A stretch of 64,000 bases of DNA, from the NCBI RefSeq assembly GCF_041296385.1, contig NC_091015.1, positions 51,154,345 to 51,218,344 of the forward strand, written 5' to 3'. A program made the position numbers and the translations under genes. The notes under the pieces are model-generated. The model ran no database searches. It worked only from the letters and a program-made list of their open reading frames with translations, and had not been told where the DNA came from. This document shows, in pieces, positions 26,301 to 38,400 of the stretch (positions within the stretch are counted from its first letter, which is position 1; each line of letters opens with the position of its first letter). The stretch comes from Aphelocoma coerulescens. Taxonomy: Eukaryota > Chordata > Aves > Passeriformes > Corvidae.

Positions 26301-27984
26301 TTTTATAACCTCTTCTTTTTAATATCCTGTTGAGACAAACAGCCTGTGCAAGTGTGCTGCAGGGATCTGCCGACCAGCTGAGCATTTTAGAGCATTTCGT
26401 CCTGAAAGGTGCTCTAAGAAATTCAGTATTTCAGGAAGGGCTGGGCTGCCAAATTGCTCCTGTCCCAACCTTGAGTCCCTCAAGAGCAAAAGAGAGATGC
26501 GAATGGCCACAGGGTCCTGGTCAGGCACTTTGGTTTGGCGGTAGCAGACCATGGAGGGCGGGGATTGCAGCAGGACAGGGAGATGATATGAGAGGTGCTG
26601 AGATCGTTGGTTCAAGGAGTCATAGGATGCCGTAGACATCTCCCATGTGATCTCCTGGGACACTGTAATGCTTTTGTCTAGCTGCAGCTGGCACATGTGG
26701 TGATGAATATAGGTATTGCGTAGATCAAACATATGACACTGCTGGCCACCATGAGCATGAGCCTGTGTCATAAGTGCACTCCTGGCAGCAGCAATGTCAC
26801 CTCTCCTTCTGTATCTCCCATCAAACAAAGAGGTGATGTTGCTGCAGGTATTTCTCCTTCCCCTCTCAGCACATATCCCTGCTTCCAGAGAGTGTTGTCA
26901 GATGTCCAGAATCACATGGGACTGAGGCCCACAGGGGGCAAGAGCCTCTGCTTTACTTACACCCACGTTCCCTGATGACTGATGTGTGCAGAGTTTTCCC
27001 CTTGAACCGTGAATCATGCCTTCTTTCTGTAATAGGTGCTTTTGTGGCAGACACATGATCATCCCTCATGCTGTCTGTCACCACGGTATCACCTCCAACT
27101 GGAAAGAGGGATGCAGACAAGGGGGACGGCATGGGCCAAGGTGTCACCTCTTCTAGCATCATCAGCACCCAGACTGGGAAGGCGGGTGTCCAGTAGCACA
27201 AAGCCCATATGGGCTTCACCATGGCCATGGCCATAAATCCTCTAAACTGTGGAGTGAACTTTCAGCCTTCAGGTTTGCCCCAGCACCCTTTAGCATCCTG
27301 GCCAGCCCCATGATCCTGTTGTAGTAGGGCCAAATCCTGCTCCCTGCTATGGACTGATCACCATCCTGAGTGGGGGAACTGATGGAAGGAATCTCACCTT
27401 GCCCCAGCTCCCACAGTCACCAAGTCCACCAGTAAGGTCTGGTGAACTATCCCTTCCCCTCAGCAGGAGTTGGTGCAGCCTCAGTTGCCCCAGTGAGGAA
27501 CTGGGCTGACGCAGAATGACCAGGGTGCACATCCTACTCCCCTGTCCCCAGTTATCCACACCAGGTTCTACTTTGTTGCCTGTCTCAGAAAAAGCCCCAC
27601 CCTTTTGATAAAACGTGTAACTCAGACTACTCATTTCTGTCACTTTGGGAACAAGCTATTTTTGCAGGGCACACTAAGCTTTTTGACTGCTTTCACCACG
27701 AAGCAACAATCCTTGGGTGTTGGATTCCCACAGCCCATCTCCACAGGGTGGTCCCACCCGGGGGGTAGCGGGGTCTGTCCCCACCAGAGCTGCGCAGACC
27801 TCAGCCTGGGTCGCTCTGTCCTAACAGTGACATGCAGTGGCGGCAGGCTGCAATGGAGCCTGGAGGTACCCTTGTGCTGGTGCCAGCTACAGCACCTAAC
27901 AGGCTTCTGTAGCCGTACCTTTATTGTTTTTTACTCAAGGGTCAATGTTTTATCTTGACAGTGAAGTCTGCCCTTGTTCCCCAC

Positions 27985-28330
27985 AGCATCGTTCCCTCCC
28001 GGCGCCGTTCTGTCACACCCGTGAGTGCGCACATACAGGCTTGCCACAGCCCTGTCTGCGGAGACGTGGCTCAGCAGCAGCAAAGCTGCCACCGCTGTTC
28101 CTAGGGCACGGCCAGCCGGGTGCTGCTGCATCTCCCGGAGCGAGAGGCGAGGCTGGCGCAGACGGGGGGATTCCTGTGGGATACCTGCCCCGTGTCCCAC
28201 TCAGCCCGTTTCTGGGGGTCTCAACACCTGCCTGTGATGGAATCGCTGGAAGGAAGGGAGCTTCTCCCCCGCCCTCCGTCCCTCTCCGCCGGCGGGCAGG
28301 GCGCAGCGCCCGCCCAGCCCTGGCACATAC
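27985..28330. promoter_or_regulatory. Small intergenic CpG-rich island
   Basis: About 345 bp rich in CG and clearly richer than its surroundings, with stretches such as CCCGGCGCCGTT, TCTCCCGGAGCGAGAGGCG and CGCCGGCGGGCAGGGCGCAG. An AT-rich unique block follows at 28370-28560. No coding exon was recognised on either strand. It could be the promoter of an unannotated noncoding transcript, a distal enhancer, or simply a GC-rich patch. Confidence 0.4.
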
Positions 28331-28369
28331 TTCTGCACTGCTTACCTGCTGCTGCTGGCAGATCAAGTA

Positions 28370-28560
28370 GCTAATGTCTAAGCAGTCCCATTTAAACCCA
28401 CAATCAAATTACAGGAACAAAATTAGAAGCCAGACTGGAGCCACTTTAAAAGTTGCCCCTTATTTAATAATTCTGTTGCAGTTATTTTTTCCTCTTATCA
28501 CCATTTATTCTCATTCTGGGGATGGTCTGTAATAATAGAGGAGGTTCATTTGTGCCCCCC
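28370..28560. promoter_or_regulatory. Possible conserved noncoding element next to the CpG-rich island
   Basis: AT-rich unique sequence immediately after the small CpG island, with AATCAAATTA, TTATTTAATAATT and TGTAATAATAG. Its position beside a CpG island is typical of paired regulatory blocks, but no conservation data are available. Confidence 0.22.
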
Positions 28561-29656
28561 TCCTCTTTCCCATGTCTAGCCTTTCTGTGTGGATTTCATT
28601 TCTGCCTTGTGAAAAGGCATTAGGATAAATAAAACAAAGATGCAGTGCTACAGAGATCTATGTTAATGGGATGGCACCACATTCACCCCTTCTACAACCT
28701 GCCCTTTCCCATATGAAAGGGGTGAATCCAACGGACAAAACCCCTCTTTCAACCCTGCCCCAAACCTTTAGGTATCAATCTGTCAGGTGTGGAAGAAGAA
28801 ATTGCAGTGCAGCTCCTTCTATAAAAGCAGCACCGTGCAGAAGCAGGAGCCCGGAGGAAATGCCGGGACGGTTTGGGAGCGCCGTGTCCGCTCTAGTGGG
28901 GTCTGTGCAGAATTGATGGAGCAAAGGAGAAGAGAGCCTCAGCTTCCCAAGCGATGGGGGAAAGGAGGGGAGAGCGTCCCCCTCCCTCCCTGCTCCTGCC
29001 ATCCCTTCTCTGAGAGGCCAACAGTGCAAGCATGGAAATATGGGGTGGCAGGGATGTGCAGCCCCAGCTGGGAGCTGGCTTGCACTGAAGGAGCCAGGGG
29101 AAATACTGTTGTAATAATTGGCCTATTAATTAGAGGTGTGACTTGATGAGAGGTTGGATTCATTCACCTGGCTGGATTTCCATGTTTCTACATATTTCTG
29201 GGATAAAAATAAATGCCTTTTCTCACTAACCCTTCAACATTTTAGCAAAAACTAGTTTTAAAACCCTCATAAAACAAATCTATCTCCATTCTACAACAGG
29301 CAAACACTACTGTGTGCTTAACAGTTGTTGTCCCCCAAATTGCTGCTGAAATCTGCATGTATTAAAAAAAAAACAACCAAAATCGTTTATGCACCATTTT
29401 GGTGACAATTGCCCCTGTGACACACCTGAATTCTTGTTTTCTGTGAACAAAGCATGACCCTAACTAATGCACTCAGGCAGGCTTTGCTGTCAGGAACTAT
29501 GGCAGGTGTCACACAGCCTGGAAGCTGCTTTGGGGTGAGGCACAAAGTTCCAGCATGGGCTGATCCTGCCTGGGCAGAACAGAGTTACCCATTGGCATGG
29601 GGGCTGAGGCATGGGAGATCTCCATGAAGGTAATTCAGGTTGGATGCAACTTTCAG

Positions 29657-29722
29657 GGTTAGAACTAGATAATCTTAGAAGTTTCTTACAACCCAACCCA
29701 TTCTGTGATTCTATGATTCTAC
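29657..29722 (+). mobile_element. Degenerate CR1 3' tail
   Basis: Short remnant: GGTTAGAACTAGATAATCTT, then a decayed CCAACCCATTCTGTG segment and the terminal GATTCTATGATTCTA repeats that mark CR1 3' ends. The upstream part is too decayed to follow. Confidence 0.7.
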
Positions 29723-32700
29723 AATTTTTGGCTGGGAAATGCATTCCAAACTGGGGAACCTCCTGCATGGCCAAGCCTTGTGCTGAGCACAGAGAAGGGC
29801 TAAAAGCTAGGAAGGAGTCAGTGCCAGGGGATGAGCCAGCTGGTTCCCCACTTTTCTCTGTGCCTTACCTGCACCTACTACTGTCCTGCAAAGTTCCTTT
29901 GTGTAACAAACAGGCACAGCAGCTTCAGCTGTGAGTTGGCTCACTGCTGGTGGAATGCTTGGACTGAGGTGTTTAAGATGCCCGAGAGCCTCAAAGTTTC
30001 ATCTTGCATCTCAGGGAGCTGGACACAGGGAAATAAATTTTGAGTCGGGGGTGTGCAGCAAGCAAATCTGACAGCAGCATGGTGCTCAGGCCCTGCAAGC
30101 CAGGAAACAAACCAGGGTCAAGTGCTGGATGGTGAACACCATCCCACTGCTCTCAGGAATCATCATGTGCTGGTCTTTCTACCCCCATGTGTGACCCCAC
30201 TACCAGAGTCTTCCTTCCACTGTTTGCAGAATGGTTATTTTCCTTAACCCTGTACTTACCAAAGCATCTACTGGGGTACTCATGATGCAGAACTGGCCAT
30301 GGCACATGACTGATCACAGGGGCTCAGTGTCCAGCAGGACCAAGCTGAGGGAGATCAATCTCACTCCTGGCAGTCACCAAGAACAACACAAGCCTCAGGT
30401 AGACATAAGTAATAATCTCCTTTTCAGAGGGGGTCTCTAGCTGGGGGATTTGCATGCACTGAGCTGTCTAGCCTCCATTTTAGGTTTGAGCTCTGAGTGA
30501 ATGCAAGAATCTTTAAATGAAGTCAAAGCAGAAAGGCATGTGGGTATCAGGCCAGCATTTAAATATCACAACGCTACAAAGGAAGTGATAGCCGCACCTT
30601 GCTCCACACACAGCTCCAGTCATTTACACATCAAGTAGGTGAATGTGAGAGTGCAGAAATAGACCTGTAAATATATGGAGATCCTGCTTTTGCAGTAGTT
30701 CATTTTCAAAGTACATCTACTCCTTAGCATACATTTGGGGTCACACTCCACAGCCTCTGCCCTGCTTCCCAAAGCTTAGAGTTTCAGTTTGCTAGCTTTT
30801 CTCTGCAAGTGAAGCATAAAATGCAAGTAAACACCTAACTTGTAGTGTTGTCACCACTTTCATCTTGCTGCTAATTACTAATGCAAATTATGTACATATC
30901 TAAAAATGTCTTCAGTACATTCCTGCTACTTGTGTTTCCTAAAGTATATGTGGCAAATATTTCCATATTTTATACTTCTATATTCTACTACCCACATCCA
31001 AATCTTAAGGTAGGATATCCTTGTGTTCAAAGGCAACAAGGCAAACTGCAACAGAGCCTAGGCACCCCACTCCTCTTGTAAAAGATGAATTTATGATCTT
31101 TAGTGACAAGTCGTGTTGTATATCTTGATTTTTCATCTTACCTCAGGTGGTCCAGTGACCCCCTACCTCATGCTTCACCATCAGCTCACTTCTGATTTGT
31201 GAGAATAGTTTCCCATGATTTCTTCAGTGTTGCATTAGAGGTAATTCTTTAAGGTTCCTGTCTAAGTACCACTCTGAGGCAATGGTGTCCAGCTTGGGAA
31301 AAAGCACTTGCATTCCGAGAACAAGCTTTAGCCAAAGGAGGGACACCAAAACTTCAAAGTGCCCCATTATAGTGTAGATCCAAGCTCTCCAACCAGACTT
31401 CCCTCTAGCTGGCGCTGTAGGCATCCTCCTTAACTTTGGTGAGCTGTGCTACTTGCACACTAGACACCCAAAACTTTCCCTCACCATTTCCCTTCTCCTC
31501 CAGAGCTGACCAGCTCTTGAATGCTCCCACCCCAAAGCTCTTCAACTGAATTTTGCTGTTTCCAGCTGCCTCATTCCCTCCTAGCTCCTACTGTTCCATG
31601 TGGTATAGGCTGTCATCCCAGCCATGTGCCTCTGCTCTCCCCACTGGTCTGTCCATCCCCTGCCTGAAAACCTGAAGGCTCCATCCATTTCCATCTGCTG
31701 CCACTAACACCCGAAGGCAGTTGCTGCACACGCCTGTGTCCTGTTCTGATCTTACCAGTCCCACTAATACGTGTCTCTCTTCAGCTACCTGTAGTGCCTC
31801 AACGTTTTACAAGTTTCACTTGTGCTTCCTACAAAACATAAATCCCCCAGTGAAGGCTTCAAGGCAACATGGCTGTGATGCCACGCTCAAAGATTGCAGG
31901 ATGGCTTGATAGTCAACTGGCCAAAAGCACCCAACAAAATGGTAGATAAGCCAAGGAGCTCCAAGAAATTACCCATTTAAAAGCAGCTGACTGTGAGCCT
32001 TAGGCTTCTGCAGGCTCACATTTTAATGAATGCTAACAAAACAGGCATTCCTGAAAATGTCTGCCCATACATTAATTCCAGGTGTTTTAACTGTATTTAA
32101 TCTTGTTTTCATCCCAGTGAAAAAGCTGAGTAACTGTGATCTGGAAGGGCTTGGAATTTGAGGAACCACAATGAGGACCACAGAAGGCATTTCAGAGAGA
32201 GACTGGCACATCAGTTCAGCACAAATAGTTGTAGCAACCTTAAAAAGGAAACTTTTAAAAAGAAAGGCTAGCATTGGTTTAATCCAAGTGAAACCAGATG
32301 ATGACATTTCTCTTGTTTGGACCCATTTTTCCAAGATCAACACATATGAATTCACATTTTCCATTTCCATTTCACAATCAGATACAAGCAGGGACTTCCT
32401 TGTGATGGTTGTGAATGTTTTATTATAGTCTTATCAACAAGTTCTCTGAAAATCAGTTTTTCAGAACTAAAATCTAATCTGGCAGCGTTCAGTAAGTAAC
32501 AAGATGAACTCAGCCATGGAAAACAAAATATTACTAAGTTACTTTAAATAAATTTTATCACAACAACCTCAGGAAGAGTGTGTCCTGGAGATTTAGGCAG
32601 TCTATCTTGGATTTTTCTATTAATATTTTGGATTCTTTTTGTTATGCTCTAGCCTCTGGTACACAGCTGTGTTCATTTTGATGGTAGAATGGGATAGATC

Positions 32701-33279
32701 TTTGGGTGCCTGTATGCCTGTGGTTCTTCTCTTATTTTATAGTGCTGTAATAAAAATAGCATCATCAGCATTCAGTGCTCACCACAGTACATTTAAGCAA
32801 CTGGTCATTGCACTGAAACAGAACTTCTGGAGAAACTGAGATTATTTCCAGACAGTAATGGCTCACAAAAGGTCTAGCTCCCAAGACTTTTCAGCCATTC
32901 ATTTTCTGTTCAGCACTTCCTATGACATTTATTACAGTAATTTGATCAGCTTATGTTGCACACAATAGGACATTCAGAATTCTGTCTTGACCTTCAGAGC
33001 GGCATCTAATACTGCCTGGAAGATAATCCAGAATCATTTTCCTTACACATACAATCAACATTTTCAGCTTGCAGCTACTTGTTGACAAACAATCACCAGT
33101 TTCAGTTAACTACAAGGAAACCTAAGAACACTGAGACATTTGAAAATAAGCATTACTGTATTTTTAATGTATTTTGGATGGCTTACCTCAATGTAACTAA
33201 TAACTCTTGATTTCCAGGGCTTAATTGCACGTAATTTTTATAAAAGCAATATCATCTCTTAACATTAATCAAATATTTA

Positions 33280-35398
33280 ACATTTAAGAATTTTTTTATT
33301 GTGCAAAACATAAGCAATAAGTCTTATTAGTACAATAAGCTGAAAAAGCAAGGGATATTTAAAACAATATTCACATCCAGTGTGCAATTTTTATCCCTAC
33401 TTCCAACTTTTAATGTGGAATCTACAATTCCCATCACTAAGTGCTGTCTGAAAATACCAATAGTTTGTTTCACCTTTTATTATTTGGAGGAGACTCAAAA
33501 TTTATTTTTGCATTAAGTTTTTATGCACAACTAAACCAGCTGTTTAAGTTGATAAATACAAAATAAGACACTGAAAAGGGTGGAAAATAACCCACATGCT
33601 GAAGGCATCCACCTAAATGGTGGCATGACTGATAATTTATAGCTTATATTAAAAAATGGAATTGATAATTCTGATTTTCCATTTTCAACTCAAGATTTTA
33701 GCAAATAACCCAAAATTTTGTTTTACAGTTCTGGCATCTGCTAATTGAAAAAGTAATTTAATTCAATCTTAATTTTAATTAAAATCTTTATCTTGCTAGA
33801 TATTAAGTGCTACCAGTCAAGGCAGCCACAAAAACTGTTTGATGTTTACATAGCACCATATAGATAAGTATCTCCTTCAGTAAGAGAGATTATGTTCTGC
33901 TGGGGAACATAATCAGATTATTTCCTGAATATTTTAGGTATCTTTGCCTTCCACATCATAAATATGTGCAACCATTCCTTAATTTGAGAAAAAAATGGAC
34001 ATAATTCAAGCTTTAAAACAGTGCTATCATTAATTCAAATTCTCTTTGTATAAAAGTATCAAGAACTCTTCAGTAGTCAATTGAATATTCAAAAACAGAT
34101 CAATAGTTTTATGTAAACTTGTTAAAAAACAAACCACCACATAATTTGGCTTTAAAGTGACAAAGTATTTTTTCTTAATATAATTTACTAGGCATGTAAA
34201 GAACTAATGTCAAACTGTAATTCAAAAAGTAGCAGAGACTGGACTATCTCTGATATTGAAATACTCAATTAAAATACATAAAGAATCTCCAAAACATGTA
34301 ATTGTAATTCATTACAGTGGTATTGTTCATTCCAATAATAATCCTTCCTATAAGAAGGCTGCATGTTAAATAAGATACATTAAGCTGTTGCACTTCCCGA
34401 TTAGAGAACATCAATATTCTGCCTCTGCCTCTCCTGCAGCCTGAATTCACTAAAATATGGACTAGGCTTTCTACCAAAGAAAATGGGAAACAGGCTCATT
34501 ATCCAGGTGGATACTTCCTAGCCCTAATCAAAATCTTATCAGCTTATCCACAACTGTTAGGTTTAGACTAGTAACAAATCTTGCAGTAAAGTGTTAAAAA
34601 TAGATGGAATAACTAACCAGCCATCTTCTGTATTTAAAACCACAGAAATCTACACATCAAAATATTTATGGAAGCATGAATGCTGGTGACATCATCGACT
34701 CTTACACTGAGTCTTCCGTAAAAGTTGCACAGATGGAAAAGGATGCCTTGAGATAAATGGAAATAAAATCCAACAGAAGATAGATTTCCTAATACTGAGC
34801 CTCAATTTCTTACAAACTAACATACATATTTCAGTGACAGACACTGCTCATTATTTTGGCCCCGTCCCTTTCCCAAAATCAGTTTCATAAGTTGTTACCA
34901 CTCCAATTAAAAAACAAACCCTCTTAAAAATATTGTATATGGAGTTCTGAGTTCCAAAAATAAAATACATATGCAGTTTCATATTCTTGCTATGAAACAT
35001 CAGCTAAAAAGTATGAACGTTCATAAAGAAACCAAATTGCATTTTGTACATTGTATCTCTATTGATACAGCTCTGTGTTGGAGAATTCAGCATTTTTAGA
35101 AAGTTCAACATGTGCAAAGTTCAATTAAATTTTGAAGAAAATTCCAGTTTCAAAAGTTACATGGAATTTTGTATCTGACAGGACAATTTAAAAAAAAAAG
35201 CAGTATAAAGTTAGCTTCAAACCTCTTCATTCCCCCCAAAAATAGGCACTCAGTGGTTTAAGTGTGCAAATGGCTTCTTAGAAGAAACAGTGTGCAAACA
35301 GAGCCTGTTCCATTAGCTCTGCATTCTTTAGTGATTTCCTAGAGAGTATTGCCATTAAATGCTATCTACGGTATTATGTTCTAAAGATCAGAAGACAT
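33280..35398 (-). other. ABHD5: Probable ABHD5 3' untranslated region
   Basis: This stretch follows the ABHD5 stop codon on the minus strand. It is AT-rich with no coding potential and no recognised repeat. The far boundary is a guess based on an AATAAA on the minus strand at 33300-33295; another lies at 33481-33476 and further ones downstream, so transcripts may end earlier or later. Confidence 0.4.
33295..33300 (-). terminator. ABHD5: Candidate polyadenylation signal for ABHD5
   Basis: AATAAA is read on the minus strand, about 2.1 kb past the ABHD5 stop. A second AATAAA occurs at 33481-33476. In sequence this AT-rich the hexamer occurs often by chance, so the choice is not firm. Confidence 0.3.
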
Positions 35399-35488
35399 TC
35401 AGTCCACAGAGTCACAGATGTCTTTCACTTTCTCGTTGAAGTCTTCAGGTTGATCAGCATACACATAATGACCTGCACCGAGGATAGC
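35399..35488 (-). CDS. ABHD5: ABHD5 coding exon 7 (C-terminus and stop)
   Basis: The acceptor ATCCTCCAG lies before 35488 and the stop codon TGA is at 35401-35399. The 90 bases encode residues 315-343: [17 protein letters not shown] and then the C-terminal tail ending DSVD. Gly320 and the H321-x4-D326 motif, which is common to ABHD4 and ABHD5 and is linked to acyltransferase activity, are present. Confidence 0.97.
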   Translation of the reverse strand, partial: AILGAGHYVYADQPEDFNEKVKDICDSVD

Positions 35489-38400
35489 CTGGAGGATAAA
35501 GGTGAAGAAACATGTCAATATCACAAAAATGTAACAAACAAATAAATACTGAGACAGGTGAAGAACCTGGCTTTTACACATTACCTAAGAGTTGGCATCA
35601 TACAGCCTAAAAAACAACTCCAAACATAAGGAATACCAAAATATTCTTTTCCTTGTGAAGAAACTTTCCTACACAGGAGAAGAAAATAAAACTACTGCTT
35701 ATTCAACTGCTCACCTTGTTGAAAAAACCCCACCACTGAAGTGTGCACAAGTCACAGCACAACAAACTTGGTAGATACATATGCCTTGCTTGCTTCCCTT
35801 CACTCTCCACTCAAATAGCCTATTTCTGTAATTTGTTATTCTCTGTAAAAATGCTACAAAGTATACCATCACCACAGTGTACAGCAAAGGTACTTGACCC
35901 TGTTTTCCTTCCCTTTTAGTCAGTCCAAGACTACTATTTATTTAAAACTAATTTTCCCTCCCCTACTTAAAATACTCTCTCTAAAGTCTCTAACCAAATC
36001 TCATAAAAGTATAGCTACGTTATTGTGTTAAAAAACCCAGAAACTCAATGCAAAAATTACTTAGAAATGAACACATGTAATAAAACCACAGAACCCCTGT
36101 GCATTTTACCAAGCATGGCACTGCTAGTCCACATCTCGGTCTCATTAGAGCCCATGCCCTCCTATGGGTTTTTGAGCATGCCTGCAATTTTACCACTCCA
36201 CTTTACCTTTCAGAATCTGTATTTGGTTTGGCAAAATTTTAACCTGGAATACAATAAAATTTTCCACAGTCCCTTCTAAAAGTTCCTGACCAGAGCGGAA
36301 AAAATCTGCCAGAATGGTAAATGCTTATCCCAGCAATATTCTGTATACTTTTTAACAGTGACTTTCTGTTACAACTCCCTCTTTGGTCAAGCAGTGAAGT
36401 GACACTTTCAGTCTGGATATCAACATTTATGAAATGTATCTGCGCTCTTTACCACACTGTTTTGGGGTGACTTTATGATGTGTATCCCATATCGCTGCCC
36501 TATGCCCAGAAATCAATTTTTGTGCCTTTCTGTGCCTCTAAACTGAGCCTGAGAGGGGGAAAAACTGAGCAAAACTTTTTCAAAGCAGTTTGCAGCTTGT
36601 TCAAGGTCACACAGAGATAGCAGGTTTTTTCCCCAGCTGCAGCAGGGGAGGGAGGAGGCACCCGGCTTGCTGCTCCCAGGTCAGTTTTTGGCCAGTGGTT
36701 CAGCTTCTTTTTCTCCAGAGAGAGACTGGGAGTTGAATTTTTTTTCCCTTCCCTGGAATTTCGGATTTTCTCCCTTTTCCACTGGACTGCTTCAATGTCA
36801 GAACACATCAGGAGAACTTTCCACTGGGCACAGAGGGCCTGGCCCTGGGCCAAGCCCCAGCTCCAAGGAGACCGAAGGGAGGACTCGAACGCTTTCCCAG
36901 GTTTTTTCTCCACAGTGAGAGATTTTATTATTTAGCATTATTTTCCTTTCCTGTGTGTTTGTTAAATAAATAGTTTTTACCTCTTTCACTTTCCTGTGAG
37001 GAAAATTTATTTTTTCCCAAACCTGGTGGGGGAGGGGTGGTGACCTGCCTTCTCTCAGAGGATATATTTCTAAATTTGGCCAAACCGGATCACACACTTA
37101 AAAGAGTTGGATAACAACGTCTTTTCTCTAAGTTTCAGCTCTGAATTCAGCTGTATCGAGTCATAAAATTTTATTTGGATGACTTGTTATAGTATAGTAT
37201 CAACATTACATATTGTACGTTCTGTCCAGATAGTTCCAGACATCAGTAAGATCACAGCTGGTGTGTTCAAACATTTTATCACCTCACAGCATTTTAACGT
37301 GTATGCATATTCAATTATCACAGTTGACTGATGTGAAAATGTGTGAAGAATACTTTTAAATTAGTTTGTTTTCATAGAAATCAGCAACAAAAAAATGCAG
37401 TGTGCACATTTGCATCAAGTTGTAAGTACACTCATTTTAAACGATAATACCATACCTTTAAACAAAAACGTCTTAGGTACTAAGACAACATTAAGTATTT
37501 TTTTTAATGACTTAAAGAAAGATGCTTACAAGAACCTAAGCACCAGGTACAAACTACTCTCTTATCAGAGAAACAAATGCATTATATAGACAGATGAAGA
37601 GAGTTTATGAGAGCCTCCCCACAATCTTATATATATAGAGATAGTAGGACTGCTGTGGTTTAAAACACAGACAAGAACAGTGACCACAACACCTACTTCT
37701 ATTAGCACACTGTAGAACAAAATAAAGAATCAGCTTGCTCACTGACCTAGCTTGGCCTCTAGTGCTACAGTAAGTTTTGTTCTTAGCCTGGGGACTCAAC
37801 ACTTTTGTCTAGGTTTTCTGTGATGTAACATTTGTCTTCTCTCTCTCTCTTACAGAAAACAGAACTTATTACCCCAGGCTCTAAATTAAAAGTGACACCA
37901 TTTTCACAGCTGGTATTCTATTCCACACAGAATGGTTTGGGTTGGAAGGGACCTTAAAGCTCGTCTAGTTCCAACCCCCCTGCCATGGGCAGGGACACCT
38001 TCCACTAGACCAGGTTGCTCAGGACCCCATCCAACCTGGCTACATAGATATGATTGAAACAAATCCACACAAAAAGCAAATGACTGCCTTAGAAGTCAAA
38101 CTTACTATTGTCTTCACATAGGAATTTGGTCTCAGAGACTGGATAGTGCTGCCAGAATTGCCATCTATACATGAACGTGCTCCATAGACCACCGTGATAG
38201 GAATGTCTCGATCCATTTGTGAAATCCGTTGCAGCATTGGCCTCTTTGCCCATCCGTACGGAATCGTCATGTTCTTGAAAGCTGTTTCACCACTTCAGGA
38301 CATTCAAAAGGGTAAAAACAATTTCAATTGCCATTGGATCTGCTTTTTATCTAAACTGGAGTATCTGTGCCTTTTGGTAGCACAAAGTACATGAGGCTGG

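Larger units (their letters stand above)
21682..33279. other. Intergenic DNA downstream of ABHD5, no gene recognised
   Basis: Contains the small CpG-rich island (about 28.0-28.3 kb), a CR1 tail remnant at 29.66 kb and AT-rich blocks near 22.2, 23.2 and 28.4 kb. From about 31.9 kb onward the base composition becomes clearly more AT-rich and continues so through the ABHD5 locus. In mammals the 3' side of ABHD5 is a gene-poor interval, which fits what is seen. Confidence 0.6.
35489..38105 (-). other. ABHD5: ABHD5 intron 6 with solo LTR and CR1 tail
   Basis: GT-AG intron of 2617 bp. More than a quarter is mobile-element DNA: the solo LTR at 36458-37092 and the CR1 tail at 37925-38040. A CT-run lies near 37839-37853. 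Confidence 0.85.
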
